This document shows, piece after piece, positions 18,982 through 28,368 of a DNA stretch of 40,984 nucleotides. The position numbers and the translations under genes are program-made. The notes under the pieces are model-generated. The model made no database searches. It worked only from the letters and a program-made list of their open reading frames with translations, and had not been told where the DNA came from. The stretch's first letter is position 1, and every line of letters begins with the position of its first letter. Source of the stretch: an uncultured Clostridia bacterium (GTDB lineage Bacteria > Bacillota > Clostridia > TANB77 > CAG-508); contig CALXUW010000086.1 of NCBI GenBank assembly GCA_944391795.1, positions 1-40,984 on the forward strand, written 5' to 3'.

Positions 18982-19079
18982 GGCTTATTTTAGGCACTAA
19001 ATCCTAACTTATAACGTTACAATACAAAGAAACAAAAACAAAAACTTAAACTTAAACTTAAATTTTTTCATAAAATACA

Positions 19080-19118
19080 AAAAAACACTTAAAAAAATAT
19101 TTCTTTTAAGTGTTTTTT
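19080..19118 (-). terminator. Terminator of the ylxM-rplS operon
   Basis: AAAACACTTAAAA pairs with TTTTAAGTGTTTT. T-runs follow on both strands just beyond the rplS stop. Confidence 0.75.
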
Positions 19119-19121
19119 TAC

Positions 19122-19661
19122 TTATTTATTTTCTTTATCTTCTTCTTTTACAACTTCTACTGGTTCTTCTTTAACTGTATCTACTACTTCTTCTTTTACT
19201 ACATTTTCAGTTTCAATACTTGGAGCTTCTTCGTTTGCAGATTCTACAGGAGCTTCATTTTGAGCTGTTTCTTCCACTAAATCTTCTTTTAATGTAATTT
19301 CTTTATTTTCTATTCTAGCTCCAACTTGTTCTCTAGTTTTAGCTGCTTTTCCTACTCTATCTCTTAAATAGAATAATTTAGCTCTTCTTGCTTTACCTAC
19401 TCTTACAAGTTCAACTTTTTCTACTAATGGTGAGTGTACTAAGAATGTTTTTTCAACACCTACACCATATGAAATTTTTCTTACTGTAAAAGTTTGGTTT
19501 AAACCTCCACCTTGTACTTTTATTATAATTCCTTCAAATATTTGGATTCTTTCTTTATTTCCTTCTTTTATTCTTACGTGTACTTTAACTGTATTACCAA
19601 CTTTCAATTCTGGTATCTTATTTTTTAGTTGTTCGTGTTCGATTGATTTTATTATATCCAT
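19122..19661 (-). CDS. rplS: Large ribosomal subunit protein bL19 with acidic tail
   Basis: The first 115-120 residues are a normal bL19 ([66 protein letters not shown]). It sits at the 30S-50S interface. The gene continues for about 60 residues of Glu/Val/Thr-rich, low-complexity sequence ([18 protein letters not shown], ending KEEDKENK), making it 179 residues instead of the usual about 115. The tail is in frame and followed by a normal terminator. It is last in the operon after trmD. RBS AAGGAGG. Confidence 0.95.
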   Translation of the reverse strand: MDIIKSIEHEQLKNKIPELKVGNTVKVHVRIKEGNKERIQIFEGIIIKVQGGGLNQTFTVRKISYGVGVEKTFLVHSPLVEKVELVRVGKARRAKLFYLRDRVGKAAKTREQVGARIENKEITLKEDLVEETAQNEAPVESANEEAPSIETENVVKEEVVDTVKEEPVEVVKEEDKENK

Positions 19662-19771
19662 TTTAGAAAATTCCTCCTTCTTTTATAAATTTAACTGTAC
19701 TTTTTTAAATAATTTACAATTTAAAAAAGCTAATTTTGTTTTTGAGCGGTACAAATGATATGTACTTCATT

Positions 19772-20439
19772 TTATTTTTCTAATAAATCTGGTCTTTTTA
19801 TTTTTGTTATTTCCAAAGATTTTTGTTTTCGCCATTCTTCTATATTTTTGTGGTGACCTGAGAGTAAAACTCCGAGGAACTTTTTCACCTTCGAATACTT
19901 CTGGCCTTGTATATTGTGGATATTCTAAAAGTCCGTTTGAAAAGCTTTCTTCTAATATTGATTCTTTTTTTAAAACTCCTTCTACATATCTACTTATACT
20001 GTCGATTAACACCATTGCGGGAATTTCTCCACCAGTTAGAACATAATCTCCTATTGATATTTCTTCATCTACTATTTTGTTTATAACTCTTTGGTCTATT
20101 CCTTCATAGTGCCCACATAGTAATATTAAATGACTATTTTTACTTAAATCTTCTACTTTTTTTTGGTTTAGTAAGTTTCCTTTTGGTGACAAGTATATAA
20201 CTTTGGCATTTTTTGTATCTAATGATTTATAAGCATCATATACAACATCTGGCCTAATTACCATTCCTGCTCCACCGGCCATAGGGAGTATCATCAACTT
20301 TTTTGTGTTTATCTTTTGAAAAATCTCTAATATTTACTAAGTTAATATTTATTAGTTCTTTTTCAATTGCTTTTCCTAAAATGCTTTGTTTTATTGGTTC
20401 AAACATTTCTGGAAAAAGTGTCAAAACATCAAACTTCAT
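19772..20439 (-). CDS. trmD: tRNA (guanine-N1-)-methyltransferase TrmD (two +1 shifts)
   Basis: TrmD makes m1G37, which guards against +1 frameshifting at proline codons. Joined, it has 221 residues: [12 protein letters not shown] start, [30 protein letters not shown] (the SAM-binding trefoil knot), and C-terminal [18 protein letters not shown] ... RPDLLEK. CGG at 20275-20277 and 19872-19874 must be skipped by one base. The second site leaves a misleading longer ORF ending in TGA at 19767; the real stop is TAA at 19772. The gene lies between rimM and rplS as in most Firmicutes. Confidence 0.96.
19872..19874 (-). other. +1 shift site 9 (in-frame CGG), trmD
   Basis: CCT-CGG-AGT becomes CCT-GGA-GTT (P-G-V). 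This gives [16 protein letters not shown], the true TrmD C-terminus. An ordinary gene caller would miss this site, because the wrong frame stays open for 35 codons. Confidence 0.92.
20275..20277 (-). other. +1 shift site 10 (in-frame CGG), trmD
   Basis: GGC-CGG-TGG becomes GGC-GGT-GGA, giving PYGGGAGM, invariant in TrmD. The deleted base could be either C of the CC pair. Confidence 0.92.
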
Positions 20440-20456
20440 TTTTGCTCCCTTCTTTT

Positions 20457-20963
20457 TTACAATAAACCATCTATTAGATGAACTGTTATTTTTTTACCTT
20501 CTAAATCAATGTTTTTTATAACATCTTGTATTGCTGGTAATAAAATTTCTTTTTTGTTTTCATCTTCTACTACATATATATCATTACTTCCGGTATTAAA
20601 TATATCTTTTAGATTTCCAAGTAAAACACCTTCATCTGTAAATACTTGTAGACCTAGTAAATCTACTATATAATATGTTCCTTCTTCTAAGGGTTTTTCT
20701 TTTTTTCTATCTACTAGTATGTAGCTATTTCTTAGTAAATTTGCTTCTTCTATGGTTTCTATTCCTTTAAATTTTAGTAAAACCATATTTTTATGATATT
20801 TTACTTCTTCTATTTCATATTCTTTAATACCTTTTGATAATTTGATATATACATTTTTTTGTTCGTCAAATCTTTTAATATTATCTGTAAAAGGTTTTAC
20901 TTTTACCATTCCTTTTATTCCAAAGGTATTTACAATTTGACCTACTTCTAGATATTTTGTCAT
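20457..20963 (-). CDS. rimM: 16S rRNA processing protein RimM
   Basis: This 168-residue 30S maturation factor binds uS19. The N-terminal beta-barrel starts [24 protein letters not shown]. The PRC-barrel domain has [36 protein letters not shown] and ends [28 protein letters not shown]. Normal length. It lies between khpA and trmD with short spacers. Stop TAA. Confidence 0.96.
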   Translation of the reverse strand: MTKYLEVGQIVNTFGIKGMVKVKPFTDNIKRFDEQKNVYIKLSKGIKEYEIEEVKYHKNMVLLKFKGIETIEEANLLRNSYILVDRKKEKPLEEGTYYIVDLLGLQVFTDEGVLLGNLKDIFNTGSNDIYVVEDENKKEILLPAIQDVIKNIDLEGKKITVHLIDGLL

Positions 20964-20980
20964 AATTTTATTTACTCCAA

Positions 20981-21211
20981 TTATCCAATAAATTCAACTG
21001 AAACTCTTTTTTGTTCTTTATTAGCTACAGCTTTTATTACTGTTCTAATAGACTTTGCAAGTCTTCCTTGTTTTCCTATTATCTTTCCCATATCATTTTG
21101 ATCAACTTTTACTTCAAATATAACAGATTTTTCACCGTCTATTTCTTTTATTTCAACTGCTTCTTTGTTATCTACTAAATTTAAAATAATTGTTTGTAAT
21201 ATATCTTTCAT
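20981..21211 (-). CDS. khpA: KH-domain RNA-binding protein KhpA
   Basis: This 76-residue single KH domain protein has the motif IIGKQGRLAKSIRTVIKAV (G-x-x-G loop GKQG). KhpA pairs with KhpB/Jag in Gram-positives to bind small and messenger RNAs. The second ATG (MKDILQ) is taken as start because GGAGG is one base from the first ATG and about 7 nt from the second. It sits in the usual place between rpsP and rimM. Confidence 0.94.
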   Translation of the reverse strand: MKDILQTIILNLVDNKEAVEIKEIDGEKSVIFEVKVDQNDMGKIIGKQGRLAKSIRTVIKAVANKEQKRVSVEFIG

Positions 21212-21253
21212 TTTCATTCCTCCATTTTGACTTTTTAGCCATTAAAACATTTC

Positions 21254-21484
21254 TTATGCTTTTTCTATTAAAGCTTTAACTGTATCAGTTGGTTTAGCAC
21301 CATTTTTTATCCATTTTTCTACTTTTTCTTTATCTATATTTATTGTTGCAGGTTCTGTCATTGGGTTGTATGTTCCTATTTGTTCGATTATTTTTCCATC
21401 TCTTGATACTCTTGAGTCTGCAACTACTATATGATAAAATGGAGCTTTTTTCTTTCCTTGTCTTTGTAATCTTATTTTTACCAT
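21254..21484 (-). CDS. rpsP: Small ribosomal subunit protein bS16
   Basis: The product is 76 residues: [41 protein letters not shown], then [15 protein letters not shown]. The sequence and length are complete for bS16. AGGAGGTG lies 6 nt before ATG. Third gene of the ylxM-rplS operon. Confidence 0.97.
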   Translation of the reverse strand: MVKIRLQRQGKKKAPFYHIVVADSRVSRDGKIIEQIGTYNPMTEPATINIDKEKVEKWIKNGAKPTDTVKALIEKA

Positions 21485-21570
21485 TTTTATTCACCTCCTA
21501 GAAAATTTAAGATAAGTAGATTTTTTTATCTAATCATCTTGATTTATATATAAATTTAAAAATTTAATAA

Positions 21571-22926
21571 CTAAAATTTAAAGTTTTTTAATGCATTTTC
21601 ATCTATTCCAGTTAAAAGTTTTTTCATGCCACCTTTGTTTGATTGTATCTTTTTCATCATTTTTTGTGACATTTCAAATGATTTTATGAATTTGTTTATG
21701 TCTTGTACTGTTGTACCACTTCCGCTTGGCTATACGCATTCTTCTACTTGCATTTAGAAGTCTTGTATCTCTTTTTTCGGCTTTGGTCATTGAACATATT
21801 ATTGCTTCTATTTTTACAAATTCTTTATCATCTATTTTTAAGTCTTTTATTTGATTCATTCCAGGTATTAGTTTTAGTAATGATGAAAATGAACCCATTT
21901 TTTTAACTTGCCTTATTTGAGCTAAGTAATCATCTAGGTCTAGTTCTTTTTTTCTTAATTGTTTTTCTAATTTTTCTGCTTGTTCTAGGTCAAATGATTC
22001 TTCTGCTTTTTCTATTACAGATAGCATGTCTCCCATTCCAAGTATTCTTCTTGCCATTCTGTCTGGGTGGAAAACTTCTATGTCACTTAGCTTTTCTCCT
22101 GTTGCTGCAAATTTTATTGGTTTTCCTGTTACTTTTTTTACAGATAATGCAGCTCCGCCCACGTGTGTCACCATCTAGTTTGGTTAAAACTACTCCGTCT
22201 ACTCCTAGATCATTATTGAACTTTTCTGCGACATTTACTGCATCTTGACCTGTCATACTATCTACTACAAGTAGTATTTCATGTGGTTTTACACTTGATT
22301 TTAGATTTTTTAGTTCTTGCATTAGTTCTTCGTCTATATGAAGTCTTCCTGCTGTATCTAATATTATTACATCATTTAGTTTTGAAATTGCTGTAGATAC
22401 TGCTTGTTTTGCTATATGGACAACATCTTTTGAGTTTTCATTTGCAAAAACTGGTATGTTTAGTCCGTTTTCCTACTACTTGTAATTGTTTTATGGCAGC
22501 TGGTCTATATACATCACATGCTACTAATAATGGCTTTTTTCCTTGTTTTCTAAGTAGATTTGCTAGTTTTCCTGCTGTTGTTGTTTTTCCTGATCCTTGA
22601 AGTCCTACTAACATAATTATTGTTGGTGGATTAGGTGTGAAATTGATTTTGCTTTCTGTTCCACCAAGCAATTCTACTAGTTCGTCTTTTACTACTTTTA
22701 CTACTTGTTGACCTGGTGTTAATGATTTTAAAACATCTTGGCCTAAAGCTTTTTCTTGAATGGTTTTAATAAATTCTTTTACTATCATGTAGTTTACGTC
22801 TGCTTCTAAAAGTGCAAGTTTTACTTCTCTTAGCATTTCTTTTAAATCAGATTCGGTTATTCTTGCTTTTCCTCTGATTTTTCTTGTAATTTCTTGTAAT
22901 CTGGAAGATAATCCTTCAAAAGCCAT
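21571..22926 (-). CDS. ffh: Signal recognition particle GTPase Ffh (three +1 shifts)
   Basis: Ffh binds signal peptides and 4.5S/scRNA and targets ribosomes to FtsY. Joined, it has 450 residues: N domain (AFEGLSSRLQEITRKIRGKARI), G1 GLQGSGKTTTAGKLA, DVYRPAA, DTAGR region, TKLDGDTRGGAALS, and the M domain with RRMRIAKGSGTTVQDINKFI and NKGGMKKLLTG. CGG sites at 22465-22467, 22155-22157 and 21722-21724 must each be skipped by one base. The segments between them are exact multiples of three. Start MAFEG is preferred over an upstream TTG because of GGGAG. Stop TAG. Essential gene, normal position after ylxM. Confidence 0.96.
21722..21724 (-). other. +1 shift site 11 (in-frame CGG), ffh M domain
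   Basis: AAG-CGG-AAG becomes AAG-GGA-AGT (K-G-S), restoring RIAKGSGTTVQD, the invariant RNA-binding motif. The unshifted frame ends after a few dozen unrelated residues. Confidence 0.94.
22155..22157 (-). other. +1 shift site 12 (in-frame CGG), ffh G domain
   Basis: GGG-CGG-AGC becomes GGG-GGA-GCT (G-G-A), restoring DGDTRGGAALS of the G4/G5 region. Removing one G of GGG instead would give the same protein. Confidence 0.92.
22465..22467 (-). other. +1 shift site 13 (in-frame CGG), ffh G domain
   Basis: AAA-CGG-ACT becomes AAA-GGA-CTA (K-G-L), giving QVVGKGLNIPVFAN. Glycine is less conserved here (often Q/E), but the frame is unambiguous on both sides. Confidence 0.9.
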
Positions 22927-22949
22927 ATTTTTCAACTCCCATTCATTTT

Positions 22950-23297
22950 TTAAATTAAACTATTTAATTCTTTTTTTATGTTTTCTAATACGTTTGCAAC
23001 TTGTTTATCAGAATAATCTTCTTGTATTTTTGTTAGTTCTGATAAAACTTTTTGTATTTTCTTTTCTTGGTTTAACGTCCTTTTCATAAAGTTTAACTTT
23101 TCTTCGTATTCGAAAAGTTTATTTTCCCCCTTTTTTAAAATGTCTCTTACGGCTTGTCTTGTAATATTATTGTTTTGAGCTATTTCTGAAAGTGACAAGT
23201 CATTATTATAGTAGTCATTTATTATTTGGTATTGCTTTTTTGTTAGCAATTCTCCATATAACTCACATAAAATGCTTAGTTTTACGTTTTTTTCCAT
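22950..23297 (-). CDS. ylxM: YlxM-family DNA-binding protein
   Basis: This 115-residue sigma-70-region-4-like helix-turn-helix protein contains YGELLTKKQYQIINDYYNNDLSLSEIAQNNNITRQAVRDILKKGENKLFEYEEKL. This is the standard YlxM signature. It heads the SRP operon directly upstream of ffh and is thought to modulate SRP assembly. A good promoter precedes it. Confidence 0.94.
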   Translation of the reverse strand: MEKNVKLSILCELYGELLTKKQYQIINDYYNNDLSLSEIAQNNNITRQAVRDILKKGENKLFEYEEKLNFMKRTLNQEKKIQKVLSELTKIQEDYSDKQVANVLENIKKELNSLI

Positions 23298-23331
23298 GTG
23301 ACTACCTCTTTTCTTTTTGTAATGCTAATAT

Positions 23332-23360
23332 ACTTTACACTATTTTTGTTGATTTGTCAA
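23332..23360 (-). promoter_or_regulatory. Promoter of ylxM-ffh-rpsP-khpA-rimM-trmD-rplS
   Basis: TTGACA, 17-nt spacer, TAAAGT on the minus strand, 35 nt before the ylxM ATG. Confidence 0.6.
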
Positions 23361-23480
23361 GTACTTTTTATATTTTATATAGAATTTTAGGCTATTTTTT
23401 CGTTTTTCTTTTATTTTTTTAATGTTTTAGAGAATTTAAAATATTAAAAAAATAAATTTGTATTTAAAATAATTAAGAAG

Positions 23481-23519
23481 AAAGGGAGAAATTTTTAATA
23501 AAAACTCCTCCCTTTTTTT
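23481..23519 (-). terminator. Terminator of the 133-residue gene
   Basis: AAAGGGAG / CTCCCTTT perfect stem with a T-run on the plus side and TTCTT on the minus side. It lies just downstream of the hypothetical gene at 23539. Confidence 0.5.
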
Positions 23520-23538
23520 GGCTATTTACTTGTGCTCG

Positions 23539-23940
23539 TTACTCCGCTCCATGAATAACGAAAATTTTGTTTTTTAACTCTCCGTACATTCTGAGGATTT
23601 GAAGAACTTGAGGATTTCTTCTATAAACTCTCCAATATGTTCTTCCCACTGGTACTTTCGTATTCCTTAGTATGACCCTTCTAATAAACTGGGTCATATC
23701 TTGGTTATATACGTTTTCTGGTAAGTTCGATTCTGGGTATATGTTTTGTTTTACCCATTTTAACAATACGTCGTTTCCCTCTTCTATGTCCCTGTTAATT
23801 TGATGTGTATCAGGGATATCCTCTAAAATTTCTGGATTTTCCAGAATTCTCGTAAGAATTAGGGCGGTATTTTCAAAATTGCCCTTTTTTGCTTCCTCTA
23901 CCGAAATTTCTACCAAGTCTTTTGCCAAAATGTTGCTCAT
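23539..23940 (-). CDS. Hypothetical protein
   Basis: This 133-residue, probably soluble, mostly helical protein begins MSNILAKDLVEISVEEAKKGNFENTA. It has a basic C-terminal part (FIRRVILRNTKVPVGRTYWRVYRRNPQVLQILRMYGELKNK) that could bind nucleic acid. I do not recognise the family. Codon use is somewhat less AT-rich than its neighbours (ACG, GCC, GTC, TAC), suggesting a different origin. AAGGAGA precedes the ATG. It is a single-gene unit with its own terminator. Confidence 0.7.
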   Translation of the reverse strand: MSNILAKDLVEISVEEAKKGNFENTALILTRILENPEILEDIPDTHQINRDIEEGNDVLLKWVKQNIYPESNLPENVYNQDMTQFIRRVILRNTKVPVGRTYWRVYRRNPQVLQILRMYGELKNKIFVIHGAE

Positions 23941-24059
23941 TTTTGATTTCTCCTTTGGTACTTGCTTGCTAGTTAGCTAAGCAATTTTTTTAATTTTAGT
24001 AACTTCCAAGATATAATGTTACTATAGAATTTATATTATGTCAAGTATTATTGACAGTA

Positions 24060-26463
24060 TTATTTTCTTAAAACTGCTTTTAGGTCTTTTTCTAATTCAT
24101 TTATTATACTATCCATTACTTTGTTTATTTCTTCATCATCTAATGTTTTATTTTTATCTCTAAATGTTAGTGCATAAGCAACACTTTTTTTATTTTCGCC
24201 TAATTTTTCATTTCTGTATATGTCAAATAGTTTTATATTTTCAAGAATCTTTTTGGCTTTTTTTACAATAATTTTTTCTATTTTTCCAACTTCTACTTCT
24301 TCTCCTACTATTATTGCTATATCTCTTTCTACTGCTGGGAATTTTGGAACTTCTACATATTTTTTATTTTCTCTTGAATATTTTACAAGTTTTGTTACAT
24401 TTACTTCCGCTAAATATGCTCTTTTTTCTATTTTGTAGTTATATAGTAACTCTGGGTGTACTTCTCCTAATGTTGCAATAGTATCTATTCCCACTTTTAG
24501 GTTTGCACATCTTCCTGGGTGATATGAAGTATTTTTTGTTTCTTTTTCTATTTCATATTTATTTACACTTACCGCTTCTAAAACATTTTCTATTAAGCCC
24601 TTTAATGTATAAAAGTCTACATCATCACCATACATACCAATTGTTAAAATCTCTTCTTGCAAAGGAACTTCTCCTTTTTCTATTTCTTGATTTATATTTT
24701 TATAGTTTCTTGATAAATCAAATAATTTAACATTTTGATTTTTTTTGTTTGCGTTTGTAGCTAGTGTTTGCATCATACTTGGTATTGTAGTTGGTCTCAT
24801 TAATTTATATTCATCACTTAATGGATTTTGGATTGTAATTGCATATTTTACTAAGTCTTCGCTTATTTTTGATTCTTCTAAATCCTTTTTGCTTACAAAT
24901 CCATATGTGTAAATTTCTGATAGGCCATTATTTACTAAAACTTCTTCTATTTTCTTTTTTATTTTTTGTTCTTTATTTCTAATTCCTAGTGTTGTTTTAG
25001 CTTTTACTAAAGTTGTTTCTAATTTGTCATATCCGGTAAATTCTAACTATTTCTTCTGCTATATCTGCTAAATATTCTAAATCCATTCTAAAATATGGTG
25101 CTATTGCAATATCATTTTCTACTTTTATTTGTAGCTTTTCTAATATTTCTATCATTTCTTCTTTAGATAGATTTATTCCTAATAAACTATTTATTTTGTT
25201 TTCATCTATTTTTATTTTGTTTATTTTTTGTTTTGTTGGGTATACGTCTATTTTTCCATCTATTGCTTTTCCTGCTTTTATTAATTCTACTAATTCTACT
25301 GCTCTATTTATTGCTCTTAAAGCATTTTCTGGAGATAAGCCTTTTTCAAACCTTGATGAACTTTCTGTTCTTAAAGCTACTTTTTTAGCTGTTTTTCTTA
25401 CACTTCCTCCATTGAATACTGCTGATTCAAATACTACTGTTTTTGTTGTTTCTTCTATTTCTGAATTTAGTCCACCCATTACACCTGCTATTGCAACTGC
25501 TTTTTTATCATCTGCTATTACTAGGTTATCTTCATCTAGTGTTCTTTCTACTTCGTCTAGTGTTGTTATTTTTTCTTGTTTTCTTGCACGTCTTACAGTT
25601 ATGTGTTTTCCTTCTATTGAATTTATGTCAAATGCATGCATTGGTTGACCCATTTCTAACATTACATAGTTTGTTATATCAACAATATTGTTTATACTTC
25701 TTACTCCACATGCTTTTAATCTTCTTTTCATCCAGTCTGGTGATTCTTCTATTTTTACATCTTTTACTACTCTTGCTATATATCTGTAACATAAATCTGG
25801 TGCTTCTATTGAAACTTTTAAACCTTCTATTTCTTCTTTATTTTCGATTTTTAGTTCATCTATATTTTTTCTTGGGTTTTTAAATTCTTTATTTAGTGTT
25901 ATAGCCACTTCTCTTCCTAATCCTTCTATTGATAGGCAGTCTGGTCTATTTGGTGTTATTTCAAAGTCTATTACATCTTCTTTTAGGTTTAAAACTTCTA
26001 CTATGTCTTTTCCCAAATCTTTTTCTAGTTTTTTATCTAATATCATTATTCCATGTTCTATTTGTTCTGGGTAGTCTGATAAATTTAAATTTAGTTCTCC
26101 AACAGAGCACATCATACCACATGACTCTATACCTCTTAATTTTCCTGTTTTTATTTTTACTCCATTTGGCAAACTTGCTCCATCTTTTGCTATTGGTACT
26201 ATATCTCCTACTTTTATATTATTTGCTCCTGTTACTATTTGTAAAATTTCATTTGCTACATCTACTTTTGTTACTACTAGTTTATCTGCGTCAGGATGTT
26301 TTTTTATTTCTAAAATTTTTCCTACAACTACATTTTTTATGTCGTTTCCTCTTTGCTCTACTGTTTCTACTTTAGAGCCTGTCATAGTTAGTTTATCTGC
26401 TAGCTCTAGAGTAGTTACATCTATATTACTAAATTCTTCTAACCATTCTCTACTTGCTTTCAT
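24060..26463 (-). CDS. pheT: Phenylalanyl-tRNA synthetase beta subunit (with +1 shift)
   Basis: This is an 800-residue beta chain of the (alpha-beta)2 enzyme. It has the N-terminal EMAP/tRNA-binding OB domain (VVGKILEIKKHPDADKLVVTKVDV), B3/4 editing region (FEITPNRPDCLSIEGLGREVA), B5 and catalytic-like domain, and the C-terminal anticodon-binding fold (FPAVERDIAIIVGEEVEVG ... AYALTFRDKNKTLDDEEINKVMD). CGG at 25033-25035 breaks the frame after EEIVRIY; skipping C gives RIY-G-YDKLETTLV, the conserved RiyGYd motif. The apparent TGA stop there is thus not used. It is the last gene of the T-box operon. Confidence 0.96.
25033..25035 (-). other. +1 shift site 14 (in-frame CGG), pheT
   Basis: TAC-CGG-ATA-TGA becomes TAC-GGA-TAT-GAC (Y-G-Y-D). 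Here the unshifted frame stops one codon after CGG, so the site decides between a 478-residue fragment and the full enzyme. Confidence 0.94.
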
Positions 26464-26492
26464 TTACTTTTCTTCCCTTCTTATGTTATATT

Positions 26493-26774
26493 TTATAATT
26501 CTAAATCATATGGTGTTCTAACACCTTGATAGTTACTTCCATTAATACCAATATTTGAAGCTGATGTTTCAATTTTAATTCCTTGATAAAATGCTTTTCT
26601 TCTTTCTTGATAATTACTCATTTCTTTTCTATCTACTTCGTCAGAGACAAGTTGATATTTTCCATTTGGATTTTGTTTTACTACATATCCTGGATATTCA
26701 CCTACTAAATTTATTGCTTTTTTTAATGTGTAATATCTATTGGTATTTGGCTTTCTATTTTTAAAAAACCCCAT
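26493..26774 (-). CDS. Hypothetical protein between pheS and pheT
   Basis: The product is 93 residues (MGFFKNRKPNTNRYYTLKKAINLVGEYPGYVVKQNPNGKYQLVSD...), basic at the start, with no membrane segment. I do not recognise it. It lies between the two synthetase genes in the same direction with short spacers, so it is probably co-transcribed under the same T-box. Stop TAA. Confidence 0.7.
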   Translation of the reverse strand: MGFFKNRKPNTNRYYTLKKAINLVGEYPGYVVKQNPNGKYQLVSDEVDRKEMSNYQERRKAFYQGIKIETSASNIGINGSNYQGVRTPYDLEL

Positions 26775-26857
26775 TTTTTAAGTTTTCCCCCTTTTTTATT
26801 TAATTTAAAATCTTTAAATTAAAATTTCAAAAAAAATATTTTTTAAGTTTTTAAGTT

Positions 26858-27877
26858 TTAAAATTGTTTTAAAAATCTAATATCATTTTCAAATAATAGT
26901 CTCATATCATCTATTCCGAATTTTGCCATTGCTATTCTTTCAACTCCGAATCCAAAAGCAAATCCTGAATATTCGTCTGGGTCAATGTTACAGTTCTTAA
27001 GTACGTTTGGATGTACCATTCCACATCCTAAAAGTTCTATCCATCCTTCGCCTTTACATACTTTGCATCCTTTTCCTCCACATACAAAGCATGAAACATC
27101 TGCTTCTGCTGAAGGTTCTGTAAATGGGAAATGATGTGGTCTAAATCTTATTTTTGTGTTTTCGCCTAGGCATTTTTTTGCAAACATTTCTAATGTTCCT
27201 TTTAAATCTGTCATTGAAATATTTTTATCTACTACTAAACCTTCTACTTGGTGAAATACTGGTGAATGTGTACTATCTACACTGTCAGAACGGTAAACAG
27301 CTCCTGGACATATTACTTTTATTGGTGGTTTTTGAGTTTCCATTACTCTTGCTTGAACTGGTGATGTTTGACTTCTTAATAAAATATCATCAGTTATATA
27401 AAAAGTATCTTGTAAGTCTCTTGCTGGGTGATCTGGTGGTGTATTTAATTTGTCAAAATTGTATATTGCTTTTTCTACTTCTGGTCCATCTGCTATTTGG
27501 TAACCCATTCCTAAGAATATTTCTTCTACTTCATTTATTATTTTTGTTATTGGATGTAGTGAACCTAAATGAATTTTTTTGCTTGGCTCTGTTACATCTA
27601 TATTTTCTGTTTGTAACCTTTTTGATAATTCTTGCTTTTTAAATTCTTGTGCCTTATTTTCTATTAAAGCTTCTAATTCATCTCTTATTTTGTTTACCAA
27701 AGCTCCTATTACTGGTCTTTCTTCGCTATTTAAAGCTCCCATACCTCTTAGAACTTTTGTTAATTCTCCTTTTTTTCCTAAGTATTTTACTTTTAATTCA
27801 TTTAGTTCTTTTTCATCATTACATTGTGACATTTCTTTTATAGAGTTTTCTTTGATTTTTGCTATTTGTTCCTCCAT
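26858..27877 (-). CDS. pheS: Phenylalanyl-tRNA synthetase alpha subunit
   Basis: This 339-residue class II catalytic chain has an N-terminal coiled coil (about residues 1-90), motif 1 region LHPITKIINEVEEIFLGMGY, NFDKLNTPPDHPARDLQDTFY, motif 2 CPGAVYRSDSVDSTHSPVFHQVEGL, FRPHHFPFTEPSAE and motif 3 GFAFGFGVERIAM. It also has CFVCGGKGCKVCKGEGW, a four-cysteine insertion common in Firmicutes. Length normal; both CGG trinucleotides are out of phase (TTC-GGA). Stop TAA. Confidence 0.97.
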   Translation of the reverse strand: MEEQIAKIKENSIKEMSQCNDEKELNELKVKYLGKKGELTKVLRGMGALNSEERPVIGALVNKIRDELEALIENKAQEFKKQELSKRLQTENIDVTEPSKKIHLGSLHPITKIINEVEEIFLGMGYQIADGPEVEKAIYNFDKLNTPPDHPARDLQDTFYITDDILLRSQTSPVQARVMETQKPPIKVICPGAVYRSDSVDSTHSPVFHQVEGLVVDKNISMTDLKGTLEMFAKKCLGENTKIRFRPHHFPFTEPSAEADVSCFVCGGKGCKVCKGEGWIELLGCGMVHPNVLKNCNIDPDEYSGFAFGFGVERIAMAKFGIDDMRLLFENDIRFLKQF

Positions 27878-27948
27878 TTTTTTATCCTTTCTTCTATTTT
27901 TAAATAGATTTGTTTATTTTTTAGGTTTTTACCTATTTTTTAACATGC

Positions 27949-28308
27949 TTAATATGGATGGTATATTCCTGTTTGTTTGTATTTACCATATGTACATCCA
28001 CTATATTTTTCTAGTCTGCTTTTTACTTTATCTTTTTTATGGTTTACTTCTACCTTTTTTAGGGTAGTTTTTGATGTTTTTAAGTTTTCATCATAAGGTA
28101 GTAATTTGTTTTTTAGTTTGGTAAAGTATGTATTTTTATTTTCAAATTTAAATGTAACAATATATACTCCGAAATTGTTTAGAGTAATTGTTGTTTCTAC
28201 ATTTTTATTTGGAAATTCGTTTTTTATGTTTTCTATGTTTTTTTTAATTTCTTCATATGTATATGATTTTGAATCTAGATAATATTCTAGTAACTTTTCA
28301 GATTTCAT
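27949..28308 (-). CDS. Hypothetical protein, first gene after the Phe T-box
   Basis: This 119-residue basic protein starts MKSEKLLEYYLDSKSYTYEEIKKNIENIKNEFPNKN and ends YSGCTYGKYKQTGIYHPY, with alternating strands in the middle (VETTITLNNFGVYIVTFKFEN). I do not recognise a family. It lies between the T-box terminator and pheS, so it should be induced by uncharged tRNA-Phe together with pheST. Stop TAA. Confidence 0.7.
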   Translation of the reverse strand: MKSEKLLEYYLDSKSYTYEEIKKNIENIKNEFPNKNVETTITLNNFGVYIVTFKFENKNTYFTKLKNKLLPYDENLKTSKTTLKKVEVNHKKDKVKSRLEKYSGCTYGKYKQTGIYHPY

Positions 28309-28368
28309 TTTTACACATCCTTCATTAAATTTTATTTAAAATTTAATCTTATGTATTTTGATATCATC

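Noticed and set aside
25196-26375. Long plus-strand ORFs rich in Leu/Phe opposite pheT, pheS and similar genes
   Set aside because: Low-complexity antisense shadows of AT-rich coding DNA without ribosome sites or family resemblance.
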